From: an uncultured Ignavibacteriales bacterium
GTDB taxonomy: Bacteria; Bacteroidota; Ignavibacteria; Ignavibacteriales; Ignavibacteriaceae
Length of the DNA: 5,651 nt
Assembly: GCA_913053915.1 (NCBI GenBank)
Contig: CAJXGP010000168.1
Location: forward strand, 1 to 5,651
Reading direction: 5' to 3'
The translations under genes were made by a program, and so were the position numbers. This document shows positions 1 through 5,651 of this stretch, piece after piece (position 1 is the first letter of the stretch; each line of letters starts with the position of its first letter). The notes beneath the pieces were generated by a model. That model did no database searches and was not told the DNA's origin. It saw only the letters and a program-made list of their open reading frames with translations.

Positions 1-2
1 CC

Positions 3-1598
3 GAAAAACAATTGTGGGGAATAAATTTTGAACGGAATATCCGGAGAAAACGGGAACAAGATTTATGGCAAGGCTGGTCACGTAATTCAAATATAGAACA
101 GGTATCGCGTGCAGGTGAACTATTGGGAATTGAAGGAATCAATAGCGTAACATTAATTGAATTTAAACCTTACGGTACCGTCGGAATTCAAAAACAGACT
201 GAGGAAAAAAATAAAGAAATAACTCATATCGGCGGAGATTTGAATTATTTGATTACTCCTACAATGAAGTTAAATTTTACTGTAAACACAGATTTTGCCC
301 AAGTAGAATCGGATAAAATGCAAGTTAATTTAACTCGCTTTTCACTTTTTTATCCTGAAAAAAGAGAATTTTTTTTAGAAGGAAAAAATTATTTCAATTT
401 CGGACTTGGTGATATCCGGGCATTTTACACAAGGCGGATTGGTTTATCATCGGAAGGTTCTGTAATTCCAATTATTGCAGGTGTACGTTTGCTCGGTAAA
501 ACGGGTAATACAACCTTAGGCGGAATGAGTGTACAAACAGCAGAAAAAGGTTCCGTACCTTCAACTAACTACTCGGTCTTGCGATGGAAAGAAGATATCT
601 TAAAACAATCGAGTATTGGAGTTATCGGAGTAGGCAAATTTGAACCGCATCGTCAAAACTTGGTTTACGGCTCGGATTTCCTTTATTCCACTTCAAGCTT
701 TTTAGGTAATAAAAATTTTTCTTTCGGAGGAGCAATTGCACAAAGTTATACTTCCGATAGGGAAAATAAAACCGGATCGGCACAACATTTATTTATAAAA
801 TATCCAAACGACCTGGTAGAATTTTCTGCAAGCTGGGACCGTTCCGGTATTAATTTTAATCCGGAAACAGGTTTTTTACAAAGGAAAAATTACCAAATGT
901 TTAATGCTTATTTCCGGGTAAATCCACGTCCCAAATTTATACCCTGGATACAAGAAGTAAATTTCAAGCCAATCGATTTCAATTATTATATAAATGATAA
1001 AACGAAAAAATTACAATCACTTTGGACGGAATTCCGACCGCTAGGTTTTACTACGAAAAGTGGTGAATATTTTGAATCGAATATACAGCGTAAAGCTGAA
1101 AATTTAACTGAAGATTTTAATATTCACGAGGGAATTACAATCCCAAAAGGAGAATATTGGTTTACAGATTATGAATTACAATTTGCTACTTTTAAAGGAC
1201 GCCCTGCATCAATTTTCCTGTTTGTAAACTGGGGTGGATTTTATAACGGAAAAAGAACAGTTTGGTTTGAACGGGCTACTTGGCATGTAAATAAAAATAT
1301 TAGCCTCAGCTCGGATTTTACTCAAACTATAATTAAATTACCTGAAGGGAACTTCGTTGTAAATGAATTTGGCGGAAGATTTCAATTAGCAATAAATCCG
1401 AATCTTTTTAGTTCGGTTTTTAGCCAATGGAATAATGAGGATAAAGAAATATTAATTAATTTCCGGGTTAATTGGATTCCTACACCCGGCACAAATTTTT
1501 ATTTTGTAATTAACCAATCTTTCGATACTCAAAGTGCCGGCTGGCGATCGACCGATACAACATTACTTACTAAATTAGTTTGGCGTTTTGTAATGTAA
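3..1598 (+). CDS. DUF5916 outer-membrane protein with CBM9-like N-terminal domain (5'-partial)
   Basis: The reading frame is open to the left edge: codons at 3-11 (E-K-Q) precede the TTG at 12, so that TTG is not a real start and the N-terminus lies outside the window. Residues below count from the TTG. The opening WGINFERNIRRK (2-13) matches the end of the carbohydrate-binding family-9-like domain that begins DUF5916 proteins. The DUF5916 signature follows: NTDFAQVE (92-99) and NLTRFSLFYPEKREFFLEG (106-124). The rest alternates polar and aromatic residues, as in transmembrane beta-strands, and ends in a beta-signal-like strand (LVWRFVM). Family members usually run about 700-850 residues, so roughly 200 N-terminal residues, including the signal peptide, are probably missing. 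The family is expected in the outer membrane; its molecular function is not established, although the CBM9-like domain hints at glycan binding. Recognition is secure; function is open. Confidence 0.92.
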   Translation, partial: EKQLWGINFERNIRRKREQDLWQGWSRNSNIEQVSRAGELLGIEGINSVTLIEFKPYGTVGIQKQTEEKNKEITHIGGDLNYLITPTMKLNFTVNTDFAQVESDKMQVNLTRFSLFYPEKREFFLEGKNYFNFGLGDIRAFYTRRIGLSSEGSVIPIIAGVRLLGKTGNTTLGGMSVQTAEKGSVPSTNYSVLRWKEDILKQSSIGVIGVGKFEPHRQNLVYGSDFLYSTSSFLGNKNFSFGGAIAQSYTSDRENKTGSAQHLFIKYPNDLVEFSASWDRSGINFNPETGFLQRKNYQMFNAYFRVNPRPKFIPWIQEVNFKPIDFNYYINDKTKKLQSLWTEFRPLGFTTKSGEYFESNIQRKAENLTEDFNIHEGITIPKGEYWFTDYELQFATFKGRPASIFLFVNWGGFYNGKRTVWFERATWHVNKNISLSSDFTQTIIKLPEGNFVVNEFGGRFQLAINPNLFSSVFSQWNNEDKEILINFRVNWIPTPGTNFYFVINQSFDTQSAGWRSTDTTLLTKLVWRFVM

Positions 1599-1670
1599 AA
1601 TTTTGATGATTTCTCCTTTCTTTTGATTATTACTCCGGCAATAAAAAGGGTTACCTTTAGTCTATCTGTA

Positions 1671-1759
1671 ATTTGGTTTTCGGATTTTGATTTTTTAATG
1701 AACTCACTCTAATCTCTCTTAAAAAGAGAGAAGAATTTGGTAAAATCCGAAAACCAAAT
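1671..1759. repeat. 89-bp element with perfect 18-bp terminal inverted repeats
   Basis: The left arm ATTTGGTTTTCGGATTTT (1671-1688) is the exact reverse complement of the right arm AAAATCCGAAAACCAAAT (1742-1759). The 53 bases between them contain a second perfect stem, TCTCTCTT (1713-1720) with AAGAGAGA (1724-1731), closed by a three-base loop. A rival fold is also possible: ATTTGGT (1735-1741) can pair with ACCAAAT (1753-1759), which is part of the right arm. AATTTGGT occurs twice in direct orientation, at 1670-1677 and 1734-1741. The element starts 73 bases after the DUF5916 stop. It lacks a following T-run, so it is not a textbook terminator. A small non-autonomous (MITE-like) element or an mRNA 3'-end stabilising structure would both fit. 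No target-site duplication is evident outside the arms. Confidence 0.75.
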
Positions 1760-2061
1760 AGGAATTATATTATAACTTCTCCACAAATTTGATGCACAGT
1801 AAATAATTGCCGGGTTAATGATAATGAAGTAAGAACAATTAGTTTGTAAATGGATATGACAAAATATTTCATTTTAAATTTTTATAATTAAATTTACTTA
1901 TCGGAACTGTTGACTCGAAAGCAAACTAAAAAATGTAAAAAATTTCATATTGATAATGAAACTTTACTTAAAGAAAGATATTCCGGCAATATTTTACGTT
2001 GGATTTTATTTTGCAGAATCTTGAGAAGTGTTTTGCCTTGAATTTAACCCAACAACGCAAG

Positions 2062-2113
2062 ATGGTTATTCTGAAGAATGCGAAAGGACAATAAAGACAG
2101 TCTCTTTATGACC
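2062..2113. repeat. Possible degenerate dispersed palindromic repeat
   Basis: The segment opens with GGTTATTCTGAAGAATGCG (2064-2082) and closes with CTTTATGACC (2104-2113). GGTTAT (2064-2069) can pair with ATGACC (2108-2113) if one G-T wobble is allowed. A competing internal stem is ATAAAGA (2091-2097) with TCTTTAT (2103-2109), loop CAGTC. The wording resembles the GTCATTCTGA-type intergenic repeats that occur in many copies in Bacteroidota/Ignavibacteriota and other genomes. That resemblance comes from memory, not from an alignment. Only one copy is visible here, so calling it a repeat is provisional. Confidence 0.35.
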
Positions 2114-2360
2114 GCCATTACTATTTCATCTATATTAAAAGCTACAAATTTTTTAACGGAATCATTATTTTTCATAAAAATAATTACGATTGAGAATAAA
2201 AGAAAAATAAACGGATTTGGTACAAGAGTTGTCAAAGCGAAAAATATCACAAAATGAGAACTTTTTTTTTAATATTTTTCTCAATTATGTAAAATAGGGA
2301 TAATTTTATTGAGTATCCTTTTTTTTATAATTTTATTATAGTTTTACAATTTTTAACATT

Positions 2361-2364
2361 AGGA
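2361..2364 (+). promoter_or_regulatory. Weak Shine-Dalgarno-like AGGA before the GT9 start
   Basis: AGGA at 2361-2364 lies 11 bases ahead of the ATG at 2376, which is longer than the usual spacing. It is the only purine-rich site in an otherwise A/T-only leader. Together with the abrupt change from A/T-rich leader to coding sequence, it supports 2376 as the start. Many Bacteroidota genes lack a strong site, so its role is uncertain. No promoter can be assigned with confidence: a TATAAT at 2326-2331 has no suitably spaced -35 box, and TAGTTTTA at 2339-2346 only approximates the Bacteroidota -7 element. Confidence 0.35.
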
Positions 2365-2375
2365 ATTATTTAATT

Positions 2376-3731
2376 ATGAATAAAAAAGTGCAATTTGAAA
2401 AATTTTTTTATTTAACCAGCATCATTACCGATTATTTTCCCAAATCAGGCGCTAGATTTTTAGATGTATTCTTTGGTAATTTGCTAGGTAACAAAATTGT
2501 TTCAAGTATGATTTACCGGAATATCAACAAGAAATTAAATAAAAATAAAATAATCAAAAAAATATTATTTGTTTCAGATTTAAATATTGGTGATGCAATT
2601 ATTTCTAGTAGTTCAGTATCCTCCATCAAAAGGATACTGCCGGATTCTGAAATTGATTTTGTGGTAAAGAATTCCACAGAATGTATCATAAAAGGGAATC
2701 CGGACATATCAAATTTATATCCAATTTTAAATGGAGCTCCTTATCCCAACGAAAATGATTTGGCTGCTCTAAGCAAGATCATCAACAGGAAGGATTATGA
2801 TCTGATTATCAATTTTAGTCCGTTGATACCTGACAATCTCTTTGATAAAAAGAAATTAATTAATTATTCGTTATTGGCATCGGAATTATTAAAAAATGAG
2901 CATACAAGAGATTCGGTAAGTAATATTTGTTATCTTGCAAATAGTTTTATTGAGAAAATTCTGTCTAATTATTTAACGGAAGATACAAATATTAAATTCA
3001 AAGGTTCAAAAATATATCTTTCAAAAAATGCTACGGAGGAAGCGAAAAATTTTTTATTGAGCAATAAAATTCCGTTAGGATATCCGATAATAATGTATAA
3101 CCCGGATGCGTCGGCCCGTTACACAAGAATCCCTTTTGATATTCAGATTAGTCTGCTGAAAAAACTTTCAACATTTCCTGCTACAATTTTATTGGGCGCA
3201 GGACATGTTGAGAAAGCTATTGAATACAGACTGTTGGATGCTTTATCGTCTGATTCTAATCAAGATATTGTAATTATTCCATCTTCTGTGCCTTTAGATG
3301 TTTATGCCGCTCTAATCGATTTATCCGGCATATTTATTACCGGCGATACGGGTCCGTTACATTTAGCGGCAGCTAGAAAATATTCGCTGGAGACGGGTGA
3401 AAGCCTTAGAAATAAAACAGCGGTTTTTTCAATTTTTGGCGGTACTCCACCCCATGTTTATGGTTATGATTCTATCAAACATGATTTTTTTGCAGCTAAT
3501 CAAGATGCACCTTCAAGAGTTTTCATTGCGAATACACCTTGCCGCAATATTACATGTATTAATAAAATGGCAAAAACCTGCAAAGAGGTAAAATGTTTTC
3601 ATTCGCTTAATTTAAACGAAATTATATCCGGAGTAACAGATTATCTTAATTCAGCTAAAAACCTTAAGGAATTTGATACGATGCATATTTATAAAAAACA
3701 TAATTTACCTTTAACCGCAAAGTCTGTGTAA
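2376..3731 (+). CDS. GT9-family glycosyltransferase (ADP-heptose:LPS heptosyltransferase-like)
   Basis: Predicted cytoplasmic GT-B glycosyltransferase of family GT9, whose members transfer heptose from ADP-heptose onto growing lipopolysaccharide or related glycans on the inner face of the membrane. Seen in the 451-residue product: an N-terminal Rossmann strand with the GT9 turn (KKILFVSDLNIGDAI, 61-75); a linker and second domain beginning near NPDASARYTR (242-251); ILLGAGH (271-277); the donor-side motif ITGDTGPLHLAAA (321-333); SIFGGTPPHVYG (352-363); and a four-cysteine cluster C389, C394, C402, C407, like the one near the C-terminus of many GT9 enzymes. The usual length is about 330-360 residues. 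The extra length comes mainly from about 60 residues before the first strand and a polar C-terminal tail. No signal peptide or clear membrane helix is seen. The stop overlaps the next start, so the two genes are probably co-translated. The fold is secure; donor and acceptor are not known. Confidence 0.85.
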   Translation: MNKKVQFEKFFYLTSIITDYFPKSGARFLDVFFGNLLGNKIVSSMIYRNINKKLNKNKIIKKILFVSDLNIGDAIISSSSVSSIKRILPDSEIDFVVKNSTECIIKGNPDISNLYPILNGAPYPNENDLAALSKIINRKDYDLIINFSPLIPDNLFDKKKLINYSLLASELLKNEHTRDSVSNICYLANSFIEKILSNYLTEDTNIKFKGSKIYLSKNATEEAKNFLLSNKIPLGYPIIMYNPDASARYTRIPFDIQISLLKKLSTFPATILLGAGHVEKAIEYRLLDALSSDSNQDIVIIPSSVPLDVYAALIDLSGIFITGDTGPLHLAAARKYSLETGESLRNKTAVFSIFGGTPPHVYGYDSIKHDFFAANQDAPSRVFIANTPCRNITCINKMAKTCKEVKCFHSLNLNEIISGVTDYLNSAKNLKEFDTMHIYKKHNLPLTAKSV

Positions 3732-3733
3732 TG
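3729..3733 (+). promoter_or_regulatory. TAATG stop-start overlap
   Basis: The TAA of the GT9 gene (3729-3731) and the ATG of the LysE-type gene (3731-3733) share one base. No purine-rich ribosome-binding site is apparent in the preceding 20 bases. This arrangement usually means that ribosomes finishing the first gene re-initiate on the second, keeping the two products in a fixed ratio. Confidence 0.75.
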
Positions 3734-4378
3734 AATACTTTATTATTTTTATTGTTTACATACGTAATGGGCTTTGTTGCTGCTATTCCCGTGGGAGCCA
3801 CACAAATAGAAATTGCCAAACGTTCTTTAAATAACCAAAGACATGCAGCATTTATGGTTGTTGCCGGTTCTGTTTTTTCCGATTTAATGTACGGTGTTAT
3901 TGCCCTTTTTGGAATAACTCCATTCTTAAAAAATAAAATTGTGATTGCTTATTTTGGATTGACGGCAGCATTAATATTGTGGATATTGGCTTATTTTACA
4001 TTTCGAGACGGTAGGAAGTCTAACATGCTGGATTTGAATAGTAAAATATTGAAAAATAAAAAATTATCCTTCGTTACAGGATTTTCTCTAGCCGTAACTA
4101 ATCCGATGATGATTTTGTGGTGGTTGATCGGAACTAGAATTGTAAAAGATTTTGGTCTTGTTACTGATTTTAATACCAACAACTCAATTTTATTTCTAAT
4201 TTTTGGGGGGTTGGGAATTGCTTCATATCTTTCTACCCTGACTAATATTTTACATTGGGCAAAGAAATTCATTACTAATGCTATGACCAAAAAGGTAAAT
4301 TTCGCTTTAGGAATAGTCTTGGTTTTATTATCATTTTATTTTCTAATATATGCTTTGCGCATACTTTTTCATTTTTAA
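3731..4378 (+). CDS. LysE/RhtB-family exporter-like membrane protein
   Basis: A 215-residue inner-membrane protein of the LysE/RhtB translocator superfamily, whose characterised members export amino acids and related small solutes. Hydrophobic segments lie at about 3-22, 38-60, 69-91, 112-134, 150-172 and 190-212, giving the six-helix family pattern at the family's usual length of 200-230 residues. Family marks visible: PVGA (20-23) at the end of helix 1, G46 and D51 in helix 2, and the conserved NP pair at 124-125, within VTNPMMILWW, in helix 4. The ATG shares its A with the TAA stop of the GT9 gene (TAATG, 3729-3733), and no separate ribosome-binding site is obvious, which suggests translational coupling. 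Pairing with a GT9 enzyme could mean an envelope-related solute, but that is inference. The substrate cannot be read from sequence. Confidence 0.82.
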   Translation: MNTLLFLLFTYVMGFVAAIPVGATQIEIAKRSLNNQRHAAFMVVAGSVFSDLMYGVIALFGITPFLKNKIVIAYFGLTAALILWILAYFTFRDGRKSNMLDLNSKILKNKKLSFVTGFSLAVTNPMMILWWLIGTRIVKDFGLVTDFNTNNSILFLIFGGLGIASYLSTLTNILHWAKKFITNAMTKKVNFALGIVLVLLSFYFLIYALRILFHF

Positions 4379-4521
4379 CTTCAGTTTGACACTTGTTAGG
4401 TCATCAGGGTCAAAAAACGTTGATTTTGGCTCATAATTGCAACATTTAATTTAGCCCGCAGGAGAACGTAGTATAACTATGCCCTTGACAAAGGCATCTA
4501 ATTATATTAGTGAAAATAACA

Positions 4522-4625
4522 GTCCGCCGACTGCGGCACACGTATCGGACAACTTGCTGTCATATCGAAGGAGTGTTTTTTACGACTGAGATATCCCTTC
4601 AAAACTCAGCATGATCAAAGGGGTA
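4522..4625. repeat. Degenerate intergenic palindromic repeat cluster
   Basis: Two adjoining units are visible. The first, 4522-4550, begins GTCCG and ends CGGAC, with an internal GCCG (4526-4529) / CGGC (4534-4537) pairing option. It is locally G/C-rich against an A/T-rich background. The second, 4551-4625, contains TGTCATATCGAAGGAGTG (4559-4576), then CTGAG (4586-4590) pairing with CTCAG (4605-4609). A rival stem pairs CCCTT (4595-4599) with AAGGG (4618-4622). The wording recalls the TGTCATTTCGAAGGAG...ACTGAGAAATCCCTT type of dispersed intergenic repeat seen in several bacterial phyla. The copy here would carry substitutions and a T-rich insertion near 4576-4581. The family assignment is from memory and unconfirmed. 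Confidence 0.45.
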
Positions 4626-4629
4626 AATC

Positions 4630-4667
4630 GTTAACAGGTTAGCAAGTTAGAAAATTAAAAATTAAAA
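4630..4667. repeat. Short degenerate tandem repeats
   Basis: Three imperfect 8-base units run head to tail: GTTAACAG (4630-4637), GTTAGCAA (4638-4645) and GTTAGAAA (4646-4653). They are followed by two perfect 7-base units ATTAAAA (4654-4660 and 4661-4667). The array directly follows the palindromic cluster and has no coding content. It looks like slippage-prone filler, and its length could vary between strains. Confidence 0.55.
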
Positions 4668-4767
4668 GGTGAAAAGGGACAAAGGTAAAGAGGAACAAAT
4701 TATTCGCAGAACTTTGTGAGGAAAGTTTGTTTTACAAAAACAATTTACTGTTGAAATATTTTGGCTC

Positions 4768-5651
4768 TTAATTGCCGGAGTAATTGTAATTAAATTCATC
4801 CAATAAATTCAGTGGAAAAACGGTTACTTTTTCCGATAACCTATATTTTTCTTTGCCCGGATAGAAAATCCACAGTTGTTCAAGCTCAAGGTCGTTAATT
4901 GCAGCATGAATTGATTTTGTCAAACGCGGTGCGTCGGCAAACTTAAATTCTATAGCCCAATTCCTGCCGTATTTTTGCCAGAATAAATCTACTTCAGCGC
5001 CATTATGCGTACGCCAGAAATAAACCTTTTCGGGGGGAATTCCCAAGCGGCAAATAACATTTTCCATGGCAAAACTTTCCCAAGATGCTCCAAGCTTCGG
5101 ATTAGTTGCCAACTGTTCGTACGTTTCAATAGTTTGTAAAGCGTGAAAAATTCCCGAATCCCTAATATATAATTTAGGACGTTTGACAAGCCTTTTTTTA
5201 ACGTTCGGATGCCAAGGCTGCAGTAATCTTATTGTAAATGTATTTTCGAGAATCTCGATATATTTTCGAACCGTAAAATCGGAAATGCCGAACGATTTAC
5301 CTATTTCCGAAAAATTAACAATAGAGCCGTTATAATGTCCGTCCATTATCCAAAATCTTCTCAACGTATTTGCGGGAATTGAAATTCCAAGCTGCGGAAT
5401 ATCGCGTTCAAGAAAAGTAGTTATATAATGTTCTCTCCAGATAAAACTCTTTTCATCGTTTTCTGCCAGAAATGACGGCGGCAATCCTCCTCGAAGCCAA
5501 AGACTTTTCCAATTTTCTTTTCCTACCTCTCTAAGAATAAATCCGCTTAAATAATGATAAGCAATTCTTCCGGCCAAAGTTTCGCTGCTTTGTTTTATTA
5601 AATCTCTTGAAGCGCTTCCGAGAATTAAATATTTTTGATTCCGGTTGTTAT
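4768..5651 (-). CDS. AAA_14/DUF4143-type ATPase (5'-partial)
   Basis: The frame continues past the TTG at 5577-5575 to the right edge, giving NNRNQKYLILGSASRDLIKQ and then SSETLAGRI, so the TTG is internal and the true start lies outside. LILGSASRDL is the sensor-1 region of the AAA_14 ATPase; the Walker A and B motifs should lie beyond the edge. Residues below count from that TTG. The DUF4143 part begins near RGGLPPSFL (29-37), with FIWREHYITTFLERDIPQLG (46-65), a winged-helix-like segment (IGKSFGISDFTVRKYIEIL, 92-110) and KLGASWESFAMEN (161-173). A PD-(D/E)XK-like core follows: E167, GAEVD (193-197) and IEFK (209-212). The full family length is near 380-400 residues, so about 100 are missing. 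The role of these common ATPases is poorly known; DNA binding or a toxin-like role has been suggested. The family call is secure. It is transcribed toward the LysE-type gene. Confidence 0.93.
   Translation of the reverse strand, partial: NNRNQKYLILGSASRDLIKQSSETLAGRIAYHYLSGFILREVGKENWKSLWLRGGLPPSFLAENDEKSFIWREHYITTFLERDIPQLGISIPANTLRRFWIMDGHYNGSIVNFSEIGKSFGISDFTVRKYIEILENTFTIRLLQPWHPNVKKRLVKRPKLYIRDSGIFHALQTIETYEQLATNPKLGASWESFAMENVICRLGIPPEKVYFWRTHNGAEVDLFWQKYGRNWAIEFKFADAPRLTKSIHAAINDLELEQLWIFYPGKEKYRLSEKVTVFPLNLLDEFNYNYSGN

Larger units (their letters stand above)
1599..2375. other. Long non-coding gap between the DUF5916 and GT9 genes
   Basis: These 777 bases hold no convincing gene on either strand. 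They contain the inverted-repeat element at 1671-1759, a possible degenerate palindromic repeat near 2062-2113, and a strongly A/T-biased stretch from about 2250 that leads into the GT9 start. I found no tRNA-like fold, no riboswitch core I recognise, and no clean Rho-independent terminator. A small hairpin lies at 1645-1658 (AAAGG, loop GTTA, CCTTT), 47 bases after the DUF5916 stop, but no T-run follows it. The gap is long for a compact bacterial genome and may hold decayed sequence or a non-coding element. Confidence 0.6.
4379..4767. other. Repeat-rich gap between convergent genes
   Basis: These 389 bases separate the stop of the LysE-type gene from the stop of the minus-strand DUF4143 gene. 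No coding sequence is supported. Short inverted repeats are scattered through it: TTTGAC/GTCAAA (4385-4390/4409-4414), ATGCC/GGCAT (4479-4483/4493-4497), AACTTT/AAAGTT (4710-4715/4722-4727) and TTGTTTT/AAAACAA (4727-4733/4737-4743). None is followed by a T-run convincing enough to call an intrinsic terminator. The last two lie 25-58 bases beyond the DUF4143 stop and are the best candidates for its transcript end. The central part is described separately as repeats. Confidence 0.6.

Noticed and set aside
2044..2250. Minus-strand 68-codon open frame
   Set aside because: It overlaps the repeat-like palindrome, has no ribosome-binding site I can see, has biased A/T-driven composition and resembles no family I recognise. 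It is more likely chance than a gene.
2255..2283. TGAGAA / TTCTCA inverted repeat with a T-run between the arms
   Set aside because: The stem has only six pairs with a 17-base loop, and the T-run is inside the loop, not after the stem, so it is not a credible terminator.
2513..2707. Minus-strand 64-codon frame inside the GT9 gene
   Set aside because: It is antisense to the GT9 N-terminal Rossmann motif and has no family resemblance.
3397..3591. Plus-strand 64-codon frame inside the GT9 gene
   Set aside because: It overlaps the conserved GT9 C-terminal motifs and cysteine cluster in another frame, so it is a shadow.
3991..4290. Minus-strand 99-codon open frame
   Set aside because: It lies entirely inside the LysE-type gene, whose six-helix pattern and conserved motifs clearly mark the plus strand as the coding one.
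4385..4414. TTTGAC / GTCAAA inverted repeat just after the LysE-type gene as a terminator
   Set aside because: A six-pair A/T-leaning stem with an 18-base loop followed by A residues, not T residues, does not meet the pattern of an intrinsic terminator.
4522..4667. CRISPR array
   Set aside because: The repeated units are only 7-8 bases and directly adjacent, with no regularly spaced identical repeats of 20 bases or more and no cas gene nearby.
4989..5189. Minus-strand 66-codon frame inside the DUF4143 gene
   Set aside because: It is an alternative frame across the conserved KLGASWESFAMEN and GAEVD region of the real gene.

Overview
This AT-rich window reads as a chromosomal fragment of a low-GC member of the Bacteroidota/Ignavibacteriota (FCB) group. 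The lineage is inferred from three things: a DUF5916-type outer-membrane protein, which is characteristic of these phyla; a DUF4143 ATPase of the kind common in their genomes; and weak or absent Shine-Dalgarno signals. No rRNA, tRNA, CRISPR array, transposase or phage gene is visible.

Layout. (1) Positions 1-1598, plus strand: the 3' part of a DUF5916 protein (end of a CBM9-like domain, the signature block, then a beta-barrel region). It is cut by the left edge. (2) Positions 1599-2375: 777 bases without a convincing gene. It holds an 89-bp element bounded by perfect 18-bp inverted repeats with a smaller hairpin inside, a possible worn copy of a dispersed palindromic repeat, and a very A/T-rich leader. 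(3) Positions 2376-4378, plus strand: a two-gene unit. A GT9 (ADP-heptose:LPS heptosyltransferase-like) glycosyltransferase overlaps a LysE/RhtB-type six-helix exporter by one base (TAATG). (4) Positions 4379-4767: a 389-base gap between convergent genes, filled with degenerate inverted and short tandem repeats. (5) Positions 4768-5651, minus strand: the C-terminal two thirds or so of an AAA_14/DUF4143 ATPase, cut by the right edge.

The genes do not form one obvious pathway. The DUF5916 barrel and the GT9 enzyme both point to the cell envelope. The LysE-type protein is probably co-translated with GT9, but its substrate cannot be read from sequence. The DUF4143 ATPase is an independent, convergently transcribed gene. 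I found no convincing new defence, mobile or regulatory system. The most worthwhile leads are the structured intergenic element at 1671-1759 and the tight GT9-LysE coupling.
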